Positions 25,179 through 33,312 of a stretch of 34,878 bases of DNA are shown here, piece by piece (positions within the stretch are counted from its first letter, which is position 1; each line of letters opens with the position of its first letter). Both the position numbers and the translations under genes were made by a program. The notes under the pieces were generated by a model. The model made no database searches. It was given only the letters and a program-made list of their open reading frames with translations, and was not told the origin of the DNA. The stretch spans positions 1 to 34,878 of the forward strand of contig DAOWFX010000108.1 of assembly GCA_030637745.1 (NCBI GenBank), in the 5' to 3' direction. This stretch comes from JAGLOK01 sp023139005 (GTDB lineage: Bacteria > Bacillota > Clostridia > Christensenellales > UMGS416).

Positions 25179-26654
25179 TTAGAATTGGAAGTATATAAAT
25201 TGAGATGTATTATTGCTCAAAACAAATTGAGCAATTATCGCTAAAGTGAAAGCAATATATACTATCCAACGAATAATTGTAGGCAGTTTGTTGAAGGACT
25301 CATATGGATTCTTACCAGTTTCTTTTTGTATCCACATAATTATCATAACTATCATTCCAAAAATAAGAGGGAGGAGTACTTCCATGAAATCTAGATTGAT
25401 TTGTTCGCAAATTACTTTTATGTATGATGGTCTTATCCACATACCTGCGCCTTCAATCAAATGGCTTACTATATAAAACGCGTCATTTAGATTTTCTGCA
25501 CGGAAGAAGATCCAAGAGAACCCAACAAGGATTACAACAAATGTTGTGGAAACAAATCGTTTTAACCACGGTTTTTTAATTAAAGGTTTAAGACCAATAG
25601 CCTTTCTTATTGATGATAGTATATCCTCAATGATACTATATACTCCATGTAATCCACCCCAAAATACATATGTCCAATTTGCACCATGCCATAAGCCGCT
25701 AATAAGAAATGTAACCATGATATTGAAATAATACCGAGGTTTTTTTACCCTATTGCCTCCTAGAGGTATATATAAATAGTCTCTAAACCATGTAGACAGC
25801 GAAATATGCCATCGTGACCAGAAATCTCTAATGGACACTGCAAAATAGGGTTGACGGAAGTTTTCCATTAGCTCTATCCCCATAATTTGAGCACATCCTA
25901 TGGCGATATTTGTATAGCCAGCAAAATCACAAAGAATTTGAACTGCAAAAATTGCTGTGGCTATCACAAACGATAACCCTGTATGTTCCTTAGGAGAACT
26001 ATATACAGTTTCTACAACTATTGCTATAGTGTCCGCAATAATAATTTTTTGAAAAACCCCCCAAAGCATACGTTGCATTCCTTGTTTAACCCGATCATAG
26101 TTAAAAATATTTTTCTGCCTAAGTTGAGGTATTAATCTATCAGAACGTTCAATTGGGCCTGCAACAAGCTGCGGAAAGTATGATACATAAAGCGCAAAAT
26201 AACCGAGATGTCGTTCAACTTTCCTCTTTTTGCGATATACATCAATAGAATAGCTAAGGGTTTGGAAAGTATAAAAGGATATACCCATAGGTAACAATAA
26301 AGAGAAGCTTCGGACAGGAGAAGTTATATCTGTGTTTGCAAACAGAGCTGAAACTGAATCAAAGAGAAAGTTAAAATACTTAAATACAATCAATAATCCA
26401 AGATTGGTGATGATGGAAACAAGTAAATAGATTTTTCTTCTTCTCTTATTGCTAGACTTCTCCATTAAAATAGACATTGAGTAGTCAATTAGCGTTGAAA
26501 TGATAATTAGTATTATATATTCAGGTTTCCAGGCCATGTAAAATATATAGCTTGATAAGAGAAGCAATACCCATCTGAATTTATGTGGCAGAAGAAAATA
26601 CAGTATTATAACTATTGGAAAAAAAAGCGTAAATTCAAATGAATTAAATAACAT
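25179..26654 (-). CDS. MBOAT family membrane O-acyltransferase
   Basis: The 491-aa protein has about 11 hydrophobic segments. The MBOAT signature FWSRWHISLSTWFRDYLYIP is followed by SGLWHGANWTYVFWGGLHG, with the putative catalytic H323 and H336. It belongs with AlgI, PatB and DltB-like proteins, which pass an acyl group through the membrane to a glycan or teichoic acid. No dltA or dltC is nearby, so D-alanylation is less likely than acetylation. SD AAAGGAAG precedes ATG 26654. It lies between two SGNH partner genes on the same strand, with gaps of 35 and 8 nt, and forms an operon with them. Confidence 0.92.
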   Translation of the reverse strand: MLFNSFEFTLFFPIVIILYFLLPHKFRWVLLLLSSYIFYMAWKPEYIILIIISTLIDYSMSILMEKSSNKRRRKIYLLVSIITNLGLLIVFKYFNFLFDSVSALFANTDITSPVRSFSLLLPMGISFYTFQTLSYSIDVYRKKRKVERHLGYFALYVSYFPQLVAGPIERSDRLIPQLRQKNIFNYDRVKQGMQRMLWGVFQKIIIADTIAIVVETVYSSPKEHTGLSFVIATAIFAVQILCDFAGYTNIAIGCAQIMGIELMENFRQPYFAVSIRDFWSRWHISLSTWFRDYLYIPLGGNRVKKPRYYFNIMVTFLISGLWHGANWTYVFWGGLHGVYSIIEDILSSIRKAIGLKPLIKKPWLKRFVSTTFVVILVGFSWIFFRAENLNDAFYIVSHLIEGAGMWIRPSYIKVICEQINLDFMEVLLPLIFGMIVMIIMWIQKETGKNPYESFNKLPTIIRWIVYIAFTLAIIAQFVLSNNTSQFIYFQF

Positions 26655-26689
26655 TTATCTTCCTTTCTTGTATTGCAACATTTAGTGTT

Positions 26690-27664
26690 TTAATTCTCAT
26701 CATCTGTTAAATACCCCTCATCTATTGCTCTGTCAACTATCATTTCAGAAAACGCTTTTCTCCCTTTATGATTGAGATGATCATCATCATAAAAAAGATA
26801 TGGATCATCCGAAAATAATGTTTCATGAGAGTAATCCCAATATGGAACATCATATTCATTTGCTATCTGCGTTGTGGTTTCATAAAAATCAGCATAAAAA
26901 CTATCTGCAAAAGCTTCATTATATTGCGAAGTAAAAGGCGTTGTAATTAGAATACATTGATAATTGTTCTTTTTACAATATTCAAGCATTTCTTTCAATT
27001 TGTCTATAGCCACCTGACTTGTTCCTCTTTCAAAACCCTCAGTATGTACTTTAACTGTCCTATCTCTTGCTTTTAGCAATCTCTCCATATCAATTTCACC
27101 AGACTCATCTAGAAGCTTGCTCTGGGCAAATACTTTATCATAATTCTTGATTGCACCCTCCTCATCGTGAAAAAGGTATTTTATTTGGTCTTCTCTTATG
27201 AATAATATCGGTAACCATTTGTGTTCCAAGGCTTTTAGTAATGACTTGTTTTTCACTTGCCAAAAATTCAAGAAATAATGGTATATATATTCTTTTTCAC
27301 TAAAATGGGTTTCATCAAAATATTGAAAATAGCTAAAATATGATATAGGAATAAAGACAACTGCCTCTTTATTGATTTTATTTCTATTCTTCTTTAACAT
27401 TTCGAGATCATAATAAAACATTTGCATGGCTCTTCCAAGATTTGTACCGCTATATTTATCATCTAAAAATGAATACTCAAAATTTGTCATTCCATGTGAT
27501 GAACCAACATTAAGAATATCAATGTTCTTCGGGATGGGTGCGGTTAAATATTTTTCATCTTGAAGCATATACATCTCCGTGTTTATCCACCTTGCATTTA
27601 ATGAAAGAATAATGCTTAAGATAATTATCAAGAAGATTGAAATTTTGAAAAGAAACTTTTTCAT
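26690..27664 (-). CDS. SGNH-hydrolase-like partner of MBOAT acyltransferase (copy 2)
   Basis: The 324-aa protein has an N-terminal membrane segment (about 7-22). The nucleophile block is LNVGSSHGMTN (S55/S56, H57) and the dyad D293-x-x-H296 is in FYDDDHLNHKG. Shared with copy 1 are KWLPIL, LITTPF and YWDYSH. The middle of the two proteins differs a lot, so they probably recognise different acceptors or act as a pair. It is the first gene of the acylation operon. No SD is seen, and the -10 is only 12 nt upstream of the ATG, giving a very short leader. Family and role as for copy 1. Confidence 0.82.
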   Translation of the reverse strand: MKKFLFKISIFLIIILSIILSLNARWINTEMYMLQDEKYLTAPIPKNIDILNVGSSHGMTNFEYSFLDDKYSGTNLGRAMQMFYYDLEMLKKNRNKINKEAVVFIPISYFSYFQYFDETHFSEKEYIYHYFLNFWQVKNKSLLKALEHKWLPILFIREDQIKYLFHDEEGAIKNYDKVFAQSKLLDESGEIDMERLLKARDRTVKVHTEGFERGTSQVAIDKLKEMLEYCKKNNYQCILITTPFTSQYNEAFADSFYADFYETTTQIANEYDVPYWDYSHETLFSDDPYLFYDDDHLNHKGRKAFSEMIVDRAIDEGYLTDDEN

Positions 27665-27676
27665 ATATTATGTTAT

Positions 27677-27703
27677 TTTATATCAAGTATAAGAAATTGA
27701 CAA
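27677..27703 (-). promoter_or_regulatory. Promoter of the acylation operon
   Basis: Minus strand: -35 TTGTCA (27703-27698), 15-nt spacer and extended -10 TGATATAAA (27685-27677). The ATG follows 12 nt later with no SD, so the leader should be about 5-6 nt. Confidence 0.55.
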
Positions 27704-27871
27704 GAATGATTGTAAAACAATAGTATATTATTTAATGATCTAAGAATGAGGAGCGAGGACTTCTATATAATTAAAATAAGACATATCATTGAAATAAATA
27801 TAGAAACATCATTATTACTTCTAAGGAAATACCACAGATATTCTTTTTGTTTTTGCAGGTGGTTTAGAAAA

Positions 27872-28570
27872 TCAATATAATATCCCAATCAATATACAAG
27901 CAGCAAAAGTAATAAAATAGAGTGCAATAAATGTTTTATAACCATTAATCTTTTCATGTTTTTGCGTAAATAAGCCAACGCTATGCGCAACGAGGTATCC
28001 ACCAATGATACCACCAATATGTCCAACATTGTCTATATAAGGTTGTGTAAATCCAAGAAACAAAGTGAAGGCAAGGTAAATCAATATCTGAACACCAAAT
28101 ATTTTATTGAATAATAGTTTGTCATATTTCCTAAAGTACAACAATGCACCAAATAAACCATAAATTGCTCCCGATGCACCTAAAGAGTTTGCAGCAGTGA
28201 ATGCAAAGCTTGCAGCAGTACTCAATAAGCCTGCTAATAGGAAAATAACTACATAGCGCCATCTGCCAAAAAGAACTTCGATATGTCTTCCCCAAATATA
28301 TAAAGCAAGCATATTAAAGCCCAAGTGCGTAAGGTCACCATGTAGGAATATTGCACTGAACAAACGCCACCATTGTCCTTGTATTAAAAGTTCATTGCTC
28401 TTCATTCCTAGTACTTTAAGTAGGCTTATGTCAATTTCATATTTCCCTGCTAGATATAGTCTTAATCCATAATCAACAGCAAACACGAGTATGCAAATTC
28501 CCATTAGAATATATGTTACATAAGTTTTCTTTCGACTTATAAAAAAGGGCTTTCTTTGAGGTTGCTCCAT
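27872..28570 (-). CDS. Rhomboid family intramembrane serine protease
   Basis: The 232-aa protein has an N-terminal hydrophobic segment (about 17-35) and the six-helix rhomboid core. Key motifs are HGDLTHLGFNM (N86), WGRHIEVLFGRWRY, the nucleophile S133 in GASGAIYG, and H184 in VGHIGG. The Ser-His dyad is complete, so it should cleave membrane proteins within or near the bilayer. It starts 5 nt after the aminotransferase gene and has no clear SD, so translation probably depends on coupling. Substrate unknown; the link to amino-acid metabolism by operon position may be incidental. Confidence 0.93.
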   Translation of the reverse strand: MEQPQRKPFFISRKKTYVTYILMGICILVFAVDYGLRLYLAGKYEIDISLLKVLGMKSNELLIQGQWWRLFSAIFLHGDLTHLGFNMLALYIWGRHIEVLFGRWRYVVIFLLAGLLSTAASFAFTAANSLGASGAIYGLFGALLYFRKYDKLLFNKIFGVQILIYLAFTLFLGFTQPYIDNVGHIGGIIGGYLVAHSVGLFTQKHEKINGYKTFIALYFITFAACILIGILY

Positions 28571-28575
28571 AATAA

Positions 28576-29754
28576 TTATATTTTCTTTAAAAACCTTTCA
28601 ATTTTATCAAGTGCGATTTTTATACTGTCTATGCTATATGCATAGCAGCATCGAATATGACCTTCACCTGATGGTCCAAATGCTGTACCGGGAACTACTG
28701 CGACCTTTTCTTCCTGCAATAATTTTTCACAAAACTCCATACTAGTAAGTCCTGTGCTTTTAATGGATGGAAAGATATAAAATGCACCCTCAGGCTCAAA
28801 ACATTCAAGCCCAATATTTCGTATGCTTGATACAATCATCCTACGTCTTCTATTATAAGAACGACGCATTTTTTCCACATGTGTAAATCCGAACTCTAGT
28901 CCTTGATTCAATCCTTCGAGCGCTGCATTTTGTGACATTATCGGAGCACAGAGCATTGTATATTGATGAATCTTCAACATGCCTGCAACGAGGTCTTTGT
29001 GTCCACAGACAAAGCCTAAGCGCCAGCCGGTCATTGCGAATGCTTTTGAAAAACCGTTCAAAACAATTGTACGCTCATACATTTCAGGAAATTCTGCTAT
29101 GGACACATGACGTGTATCAGTATATGTCAGTTCACTATATATTTCATCAGAGACAACAATAATATCGTGTTTCTTTAACACTTCTACAATGGGTACCAGG
29201 TCCTCTCGTGTCATGATACCACCTGTTGGATTGTTTGGATATGGCAGTATAATCGCACGTGTTTTTGGAGTAATTGCATCTTCCACTGCGCTTGCTGTAA
29301 TTTTGAACTTTAATTCTTGAGAAGTCTTGATACCTACTGCGACACCTCCTGCAAGAGACACACATGGTGAATAGCTTACATAAGAAGGCTCTGGCACCAA
29401 CACTTCATCTCCCGGATGTAACATTGCACGCATCGCAAGGTCAATCCCTTCAGAAGCACCAACAGTGACGATGAGCTGATCTTCAGGATTATAGCTCAAA
29501 TCGAAACGTTGTTTCATATACTTAGATATTGCAATGCACAGCTCAGGCATGCCACGATTTGATGTGTAGTGCGTTTCCCCTTGTTCGAGTGAGTATATTG
29601 CTGCTTCTGTTATATGCCAAGGCGTCACAAAGTCAGGTTCACCCACGCCCAATGAAATTGCATCATCCATCTGCCCTACTATATCAAAGAACTTTCTAAT
29701 TCCTGAAGGAGGAATGTTTTGTACTGTTGGGTTGACAAAATCCTTTATATTCAC
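28576..29754 (-). CDS. Class I/II PLP-dependent aminotransferase, AlaT/PatA-like
   Basis: The 392-aa fold-type I aminotransferase has PLP-lysine K237 in LNGFSKAFAMTGWRLG. N175 (YPNNPTGG), D203 and Y206 (VSDEIY), and the N-terminal GEPDF motif are also present. It moves an amino group between an amino acid and 2-oxoglutarate or pyruvate. The start is GTG at 29754, overlapping the Lrp-type gene by 4 nt (GTGA), with the SD AAGGT. An Lrp regulator directly upstream of an aminotransferase is also seen in Bacillus alaR-alaT (yugG-yugH), so alanine synthesis is a plausible role. The specificity is not provable from sequence. Confidence 0.92.
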   Translation of the reverse strand: MNIKDFVNPTVQNIPPSGIRKFFDIVGQMDDAISLGVGEPDFVTPWHITEAAIYSLEQGETHYTSNRGMPELCIAISKYMKQRFDLSYNPEDQLIVTVGASEGIDLAMRAMLHPGDEVLVPEPSYVSYSPCVSLAGGVAVGIKTSQELKFKITASAVEDAITPKTRAIILPYPNNPTGGIMTREDLVPIVEVLKKHDIIVVSDEIYSELTYTDTRHVSIAEFPEMYERTIVLNGFSKAFAMTGWRLGFVCGHKDLVAGMLKIHQYTMLCAPIMSQNAALEGLNQGLEFGFTHVEKMRRSYNRRRRMIVSSIRNIGLECFEPEGAFYIFPSIKSTGLTSMEFCEKLLQEEKVAVVPGTAFGPSGEGHIRCCYAYSIDSIKIALDKIERFLKKI

Positions 29755-30239
29755 GGGGTTACCTTCAATCTATCATCAGGTTCATCTTCCATAATAACGC
29801 CATCGTCTTTATATTTTTTTAACACAAAGTGTGTTGTGGTAGACAATACACCCTCTATCGTTGAAAGCTTTTCTGCTACAAAGAAAGCGACTTGGCGCAT
29901 GGTATCACCCTGTATGAGTACTTTCAGGTCATATGCTCCAGACATCAAGTAAACGGATTTTACTTCTTCAAAGCGGTATATTCTACGAGCGATTGAATCA
30001 AAACCACGATCGCGTTGAGGTATAACTTTTACTTCAATCAGTGCTTCAACTTTTGTATCATTGGTTTTATCCCAGTTTATCTTGGTATCATATTTTACAA
30101 TGATATTATCATCTTCCAATTCTTTTATGGCAGTATTAATAGCAGCCACCTCTTTACCTAACATGAGTGCCATCTCAGTGCTGGAAATCCTGGAATCATC
30201 TCTTAAAATCTCAAGTATTTCATCTTTTAACATAGTCAT
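29751..30239 (-). CDS. Lrp/AsnC family transcriptional regulator
   Basis: The 162-aa protein has an N-terminal HTH (about 1-50, SSTEMALMLGKEVAAINTAI) and a C-terminal AsnC/RAM ligand-binding domain (about 66-140; IARRIYRFEEVKSVYLMSGA). It probably senses an amino acid and controls its own operon with the aminotransferase and rhomboid genes. ATG 30239 has the SD AAGGAGG. Upstream lies TGATATAAT at 30267-30259. The last ~20 residues form an acidic tail beyond the usual domain end. Confidence 0.92.
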   Translation of the reverse strand: MTMLKDEILEILRDDSRISSTEMALMLGKEVAAINTAIKELEDDNIIVKYDTKINWDKTNDTKVEALIEVKVIPQRDRGFDSIARRIYRFEEVKSVYLMSGAYDLKVLIQGDTMRQVAFFVAEKLSTIEGVLSTTTHFVLKKYKDDGVIMEDEPDDRLKVTP

Positions 30240-30258
30240 AAATGTGCCTCCTTGATTG

Positions 30259-30267
30259 ATTATATCA
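30259..30267 (-). promoter_or_regulatory. Extended -10 of the Lrp-aminotransferase-rhomboid operon
   Basis: Minus strand TGATATAAT, 19 nt before the ATG. No strong -35 box is visible. A second TATAAT-like hexamer lies just upstream. Confidence 0.45.
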
Positions 30268-30302
30268 TTATAGTACTCTATTTATCTATCGTTAGCTATT
30301 TT

Positions 30303-31547
30303 CTAATTTATTGTTTCTATCAATACTGAATTTATTGGATTTCCTTTTTCATCAACATAAACTCTCAATATTTTAATTCTGGTGTTTGAATCACCAGGCT
30401 TAATAACTGACCGTAATATTGTAGCATTCTCCATTGGTGTTCTATATATTTCACAGAAAATCTGGCTTGTTGTGTTTTGGGTTTTGTATCCCACACGAAG
30501 TATTATGGGCAACTCCATGTTGTTTTTTACTATCATGTCACCATATTGATTAATAATTGTATCGGCTCCTGCAGGTAAGTCGGATTTATTTAGGATTCCT
30601 AAGCTTCTTTGTGTTATATCAACTTCACTCATCACGGATGCAATAAATATTTGTGTAGGAATAAGATTGGTTAATGCTTTCTCATAATCACTTTTTGTGC
30701 CGCCATCAGGCATACTATAATATATGTACTCTTCACCTTCTAGAAAATTGATAACACTAATTTCTGCTCCTGGATTAATAATTATATGACGTCCAGAACC
30801 TATAATCTGTAGAATCGCACTTTCATTTTCTGCTGTGATATCTCTGATTGTATACTCACTCGATATCGGAATAGAATCAATAGATTGAAGTATTTCCTGT
30901 GTGATATTAGCACTTTCCATGCTTACAATACATTCAACAGAATCTTTCCCTGACAATAATATGTTCTTAATGCTTTCTGCTGTACTAATGATATCAAGTG
31001 ATCTTCCTGGTATGTCATTAACGATTACCATCCTGTTGCCAAGCATTGCTTCTGGATCAAACGAAACAATATATGCATCCGTTGGAGCAATATAATATAC
31101 ATCAGATATTTGAATCAGTGATGCTTCAAGTCGCTGTAGGTCAATCAAGGGAGTAAGCTCAAATTGTCTGCCAAGAAGCTTGGATCTTGCCATCGTAATA
31201 TAGTCAGCAAAGCGATTTCCAGTACGGCCTATTGAATAGGCTTCATGAATTCTTTCAGAAGTGTCATAACTTAAAAATTCATTTAAGGCGATGCTTTTAT
31301 ATATATCTTCATAATGCAATTCAATAGAGGAATCTAATAGCTCGTTTTTTGTATGTGTATTCAATTTTTCTTGTGCAGATTCTATATCAAGCCCACCAAT
31401 ATCAATACCATTGACCTCAACACCATCAAAAATGAAATTACTGCTTTGCCATGAAATAAACCAACTAATTTGCCATACTAAAAATATTAGCACAATAATT
31501 ATTGTGCCGATAAGTATTAATAATTTTGGTACTTTTCTTCTAATCAA
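30303..31547 (-). CDS. VanW-like membrane-anchored protein lacking the GGGxCQ motif
   Basis: The 414-aa protein has a membrane anchor at about 8-29. A PG_binding_4-type domain follows (about 42-150; VEVNGIDIGGLDIESAQEKL, then AYSIGRTGN), a second, weaker one (about 150-255), then a VanW-like region (about 258-352). This last region keeps the NPGAEISV strand, DITQRSLG and the segment ADTIINQYGDMIVKNNMELP. The VanW hallmark GGGxCQ, expected near 295-305, reads IPTQIF, so the domain seems to have lost that site. The start is TTG 31547, with AAGGA 11 nt upstream. TATAAT is at 31582-31577. Function in the cell wall is likely but undefined. Confidence 0.75.
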   Translation of the reverse strand: MIRRKVPKLLILIGTIIIVLIFLVWQISWFISWQSSNFIFDGVEVNGIDIGGLDIESAQEKLNTHTKNELLDSSIELHYEDIYKSIALNEFLSYDTSERIHEAYSIGRTGNRFADYITMARSKLLGRQFELTPLIDLQRLEASLIQISDVYYIAPTDAYIVSFDPEAMLGNRMVIVNDIPGRSLDIISTAESIKNILLSGKDSVECIVSMESANITQEILQSIDSIPISSEYTIRDITAENESAILQIIGSGRHIIINPGAEISVINFLEGEEYIYYSMPDGGTKSDYEKALTNLIPTQIFIASVMSEVDITQRSLGILNKSDLPAGADTIINQYGDMIVKNNMELPIILRVGYKTQNTTSQIFCEIYRTPMENATILRSVIKPGDSNTRIKILRVYVDEKGNPINSVLIETIN

Positions 31548-31593
31548 TTTATTTTTTATCCTTTATTTATAAAGATATTATACTATATAAAGG

Positions 31594-32103
31594 CTAATTT
31601 TTGAAAATATTTCTTCTATTTTTATCTAGCACAAAGTACAAAGGCATACCTATTACGTAGCATGCGCCTACTTGACCAAGACCAACCCACAGCATAGTTG
31701 CAAGTAGTGGCCATCCCAAAACATAATTCAACAAAAATCCAACTACTACAGCATTAATTAATACAGGTGGTAGTGGAACAAGCCATTTCTTGTTTCTCAA
31801 TAAATAAGATAAATATGCAGCTGTTAATGTTGCAAGTGAACCAAAAATTACATCTAGCAGACCAGCTCCTAGACCAAACATAACACCTATGGTATTTGAT
31901 ATCAAGCATCCGATAAAAAGTCCGGGTATTGCAGCTGGTGTAAATGCTGGGAGTATTGTAAGTGCCTCGGATACTCTGATTTGAATAGCTCCAAACGAGA
32001 TAATTCCTACTCCGAAAAGCATCGGAAGAAGAGTCAAAACAGTATACAAAGCAGCAATTATTGCTGAGTAAGTTATAAATTTAGTTGTTAAATATTTTTT
32101 CAT
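31594..32103 (-). CDS. queT: QueT family transporter (queuosine precursor ECF component)
   Basis: The 169-aa protein has five or six hydrophobic helices. IQIRVSEALTILPAFTPAAIPGLFIGC split across TM2-TM3 is the QueT core, as is the PLPPVLINAVVVG segment. QueT is the substrate-binding S component of an ECF transporter thought to import queuosine precursors such as preQ1. The start is ATG 32103 with the SD AGAGGAAA; it overlaps the DUF362 stop by 4 nt (ATGA). No preQ1 riboswitch can be seen before it, nor before the upstream gene. The frame runs further upstream but lies inside the DUF362 gene. Confidence 0.85.
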   Translation of the reverse strand: MKKYLTTKFITYSAIIAALYTVLTLLPMLFGVGIISFGAIQIRVSEALTILPAFTPAAIPGLFIGCLISNTIGVMFGLGAGLLDVIFGSLATLTAAYLSYLLRNKKWLVPLPPVLINAVVVGFLLNYVLGWPLLATMLWVGLGQVGACYVIGMPLYFVLDKNRRNIFKN

Positions 32104-33173
32104 TTTAGTTTTTCCTCTAAATGGTATCTGATGGTTGTTGCAGTTGGTGGACAGCCTTTTACATAGGATGTGCAATCTGAGCAACAATTTCCTATGCCGA
32201 TACCATCAATATTTTTATTGATGAATCCTTGACCGATGTTAATTTTCTTATTATAGGCATAAAGTCTGCTTTTGTCCATATGTGACAGTGCAAAGATCAA
32301 AGATCCATAACATGCAGAACAAGCACTATCCTGGTTGATGTATTGATCAAATTTCTGAAAATTGCGATTGCTATTTGGTATCTTTTCGTCTTTTGGTTCA
32401 TTGAGCTCAACAACTGTGCTACTATCAATATGCGAGGTTCCTGCACCATAGCTTTCTGCAATTTTGATATACGCAACATCAGAAACAGCAAGCCCCATTA
32501 GCTGACAAACATAACTATCAATCTGTACGCTATCAAAACCGGAAATAAGGCGATCCATTGGCAAAGGATTCCCGCCTTCTTCAAATGTTAGATCACCACA
32601 TATACCATCAACAATTGTAAAATGCGGCTTGAGTATCTGCCCTAAGTGTCCTATGGGCTCATGTAATCCTTTTGTATGGAACGCACGTTTTTCGGTGTCG
32701 GGGATACATCCCTTCATGTTTTTTAGTGCACAAGTCATGTGTGTTTGACAATGCCCCTTCAATACAGGAAGGTTTATCAAGAATCCACACTCTACTGCTG
32801 TACAACAGACGTCAATTCCCTCAAGATTGATCTTTTTATCTTGCTTTAGATCTGTAAGCTTCACCCTATATTTTTCTGCAAGACGCGTTGCTCCGGATAC
32901 TTTAAACGTATCTGAGGTTGAAGCGCCAATCCAAGCACTTTCCATAATATTAATATCTGTTATTTTATTCTGGTGAAGATATTTTATAATACCTTCAAGT
33001 ATTTCTATATGTGTAGTTGCTCCTTGGGATGCAGGCTTTGCAACTACAAAGTTAGGCTTGAGTCCAACTTGAACATTGTTGGGAATTAAAGATGCAAGAT
33101 TGTTTTCCTCGCATAGTCTTATCACCATATTTTCGATGTCATGACCATAAATCACAGTTATTTTATTCTTGCT
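32100..33173 (-). CDS. DUF362 protein with C-terminal cysteine cluster
   Basis: The 357-aa protein has DUF362 features: KPNFVVAKPASQGATTH, LINLPVLKGHCQTHMTCALKN broken at natural motif ends, and DGICGDLTFEEGGNP. The C-terminal part has C285-x2-C288, C330-C331-x2-C334 and C341 in a GCPP context, which looks like an Fe-S cluster site. The start is taken as TTG 33173 because GGAGG stands 8 nt upstream. An alternative ATG at 33221 lies upstream of the -10 box (33206-33201) and could not be in the mRNA. Translationally coupled to queT. Function of the family is undefined; it is often described as Fe-S or oxidoreductase-like. Confidence 0.82.
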   Translation of the reverse strand, partial: SKNKITVIYGHDIENMVIRLCEENNLASLIPNNVQVGLKPNFVVAKPASQGATTHIEILEGIIKYLHQNKITDINIMESAWIGASTSDTFKVSGATRLAEKYRVKLTDLKQDKKINLEGIDVCCTAVECGFLINLPVLKGHCQTHMTCALKNMKGCIPDTEKRAFHTKGLHEPIGHLGQILKPHFTIVDGICGDLTFEEGGNPLPMDRLISGFDSVQIDSYVCQLMGLAVSDVAYIKIAESYGAGTSHIDSSTVVELNEPKDEKIPNSNRNFQKFDQYINQDSACSACYGSLIFALSHMDKSRLYAYNKKINIGQGFINKNIDGIGIGNCCSDCTSYVKGCPPTATTIRYHLEEKLK

Positions 33174-33200
33174 CAAAATAATAACCTCCAAATCATTTAT

Positions 33201-33209
33201 ATTATAACA
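33201..33209 (-). promoter_or_regulatory. Extended -10 of the DUF362-queT operon
   Basis: Minus strand TGTTATAAT. The expected transcription start near 33194 leaves about 20 nt of leader containing GGAGG before the TTG start at 33173. The -35 region is weak. Confidence 0.6.
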
Positions 33210-33277
33210 TATGCTCATCAATTCTTTGATATCATGCTGTGAAATCAGGAACTTTTAAAAATGTTTAACGTTTTCAT

Positions 33278-33305
33278 TTTACAAACTATCGGATATTGTT
33301 ATAAT
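33278..33305 (+). promoter_or_regulatory. Promoter directly abutting the rarA start codon
   Basis: -35 TTTACA (33278-33283), 16-nt spacer and extended -10 TGTTATAAT (33297-33305). Then AGAAAAC leads into ATG at 33313. The predicted start of transcription is 33312-33313, so the mRNA should have no leader. Confidence 0.7.
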
Positions 33306-33312
33306 AGAAAAC

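Noticed and set aside
24196..27664. dlt-type D-alanylation operon
   Set aside because: MBOAT and DltD-like proteins are present but no dltA or dltC is nearby, and two SGNH proteins do not fit the dlt layout.
31594..33312. Possible preQ1 riboswitch controlling queT
   Set aside because: queT starts inside the DUF362 stop codon, and the leader of DUF362 is about 20 nt by the predicted promoter, too short to hold an aptamer.
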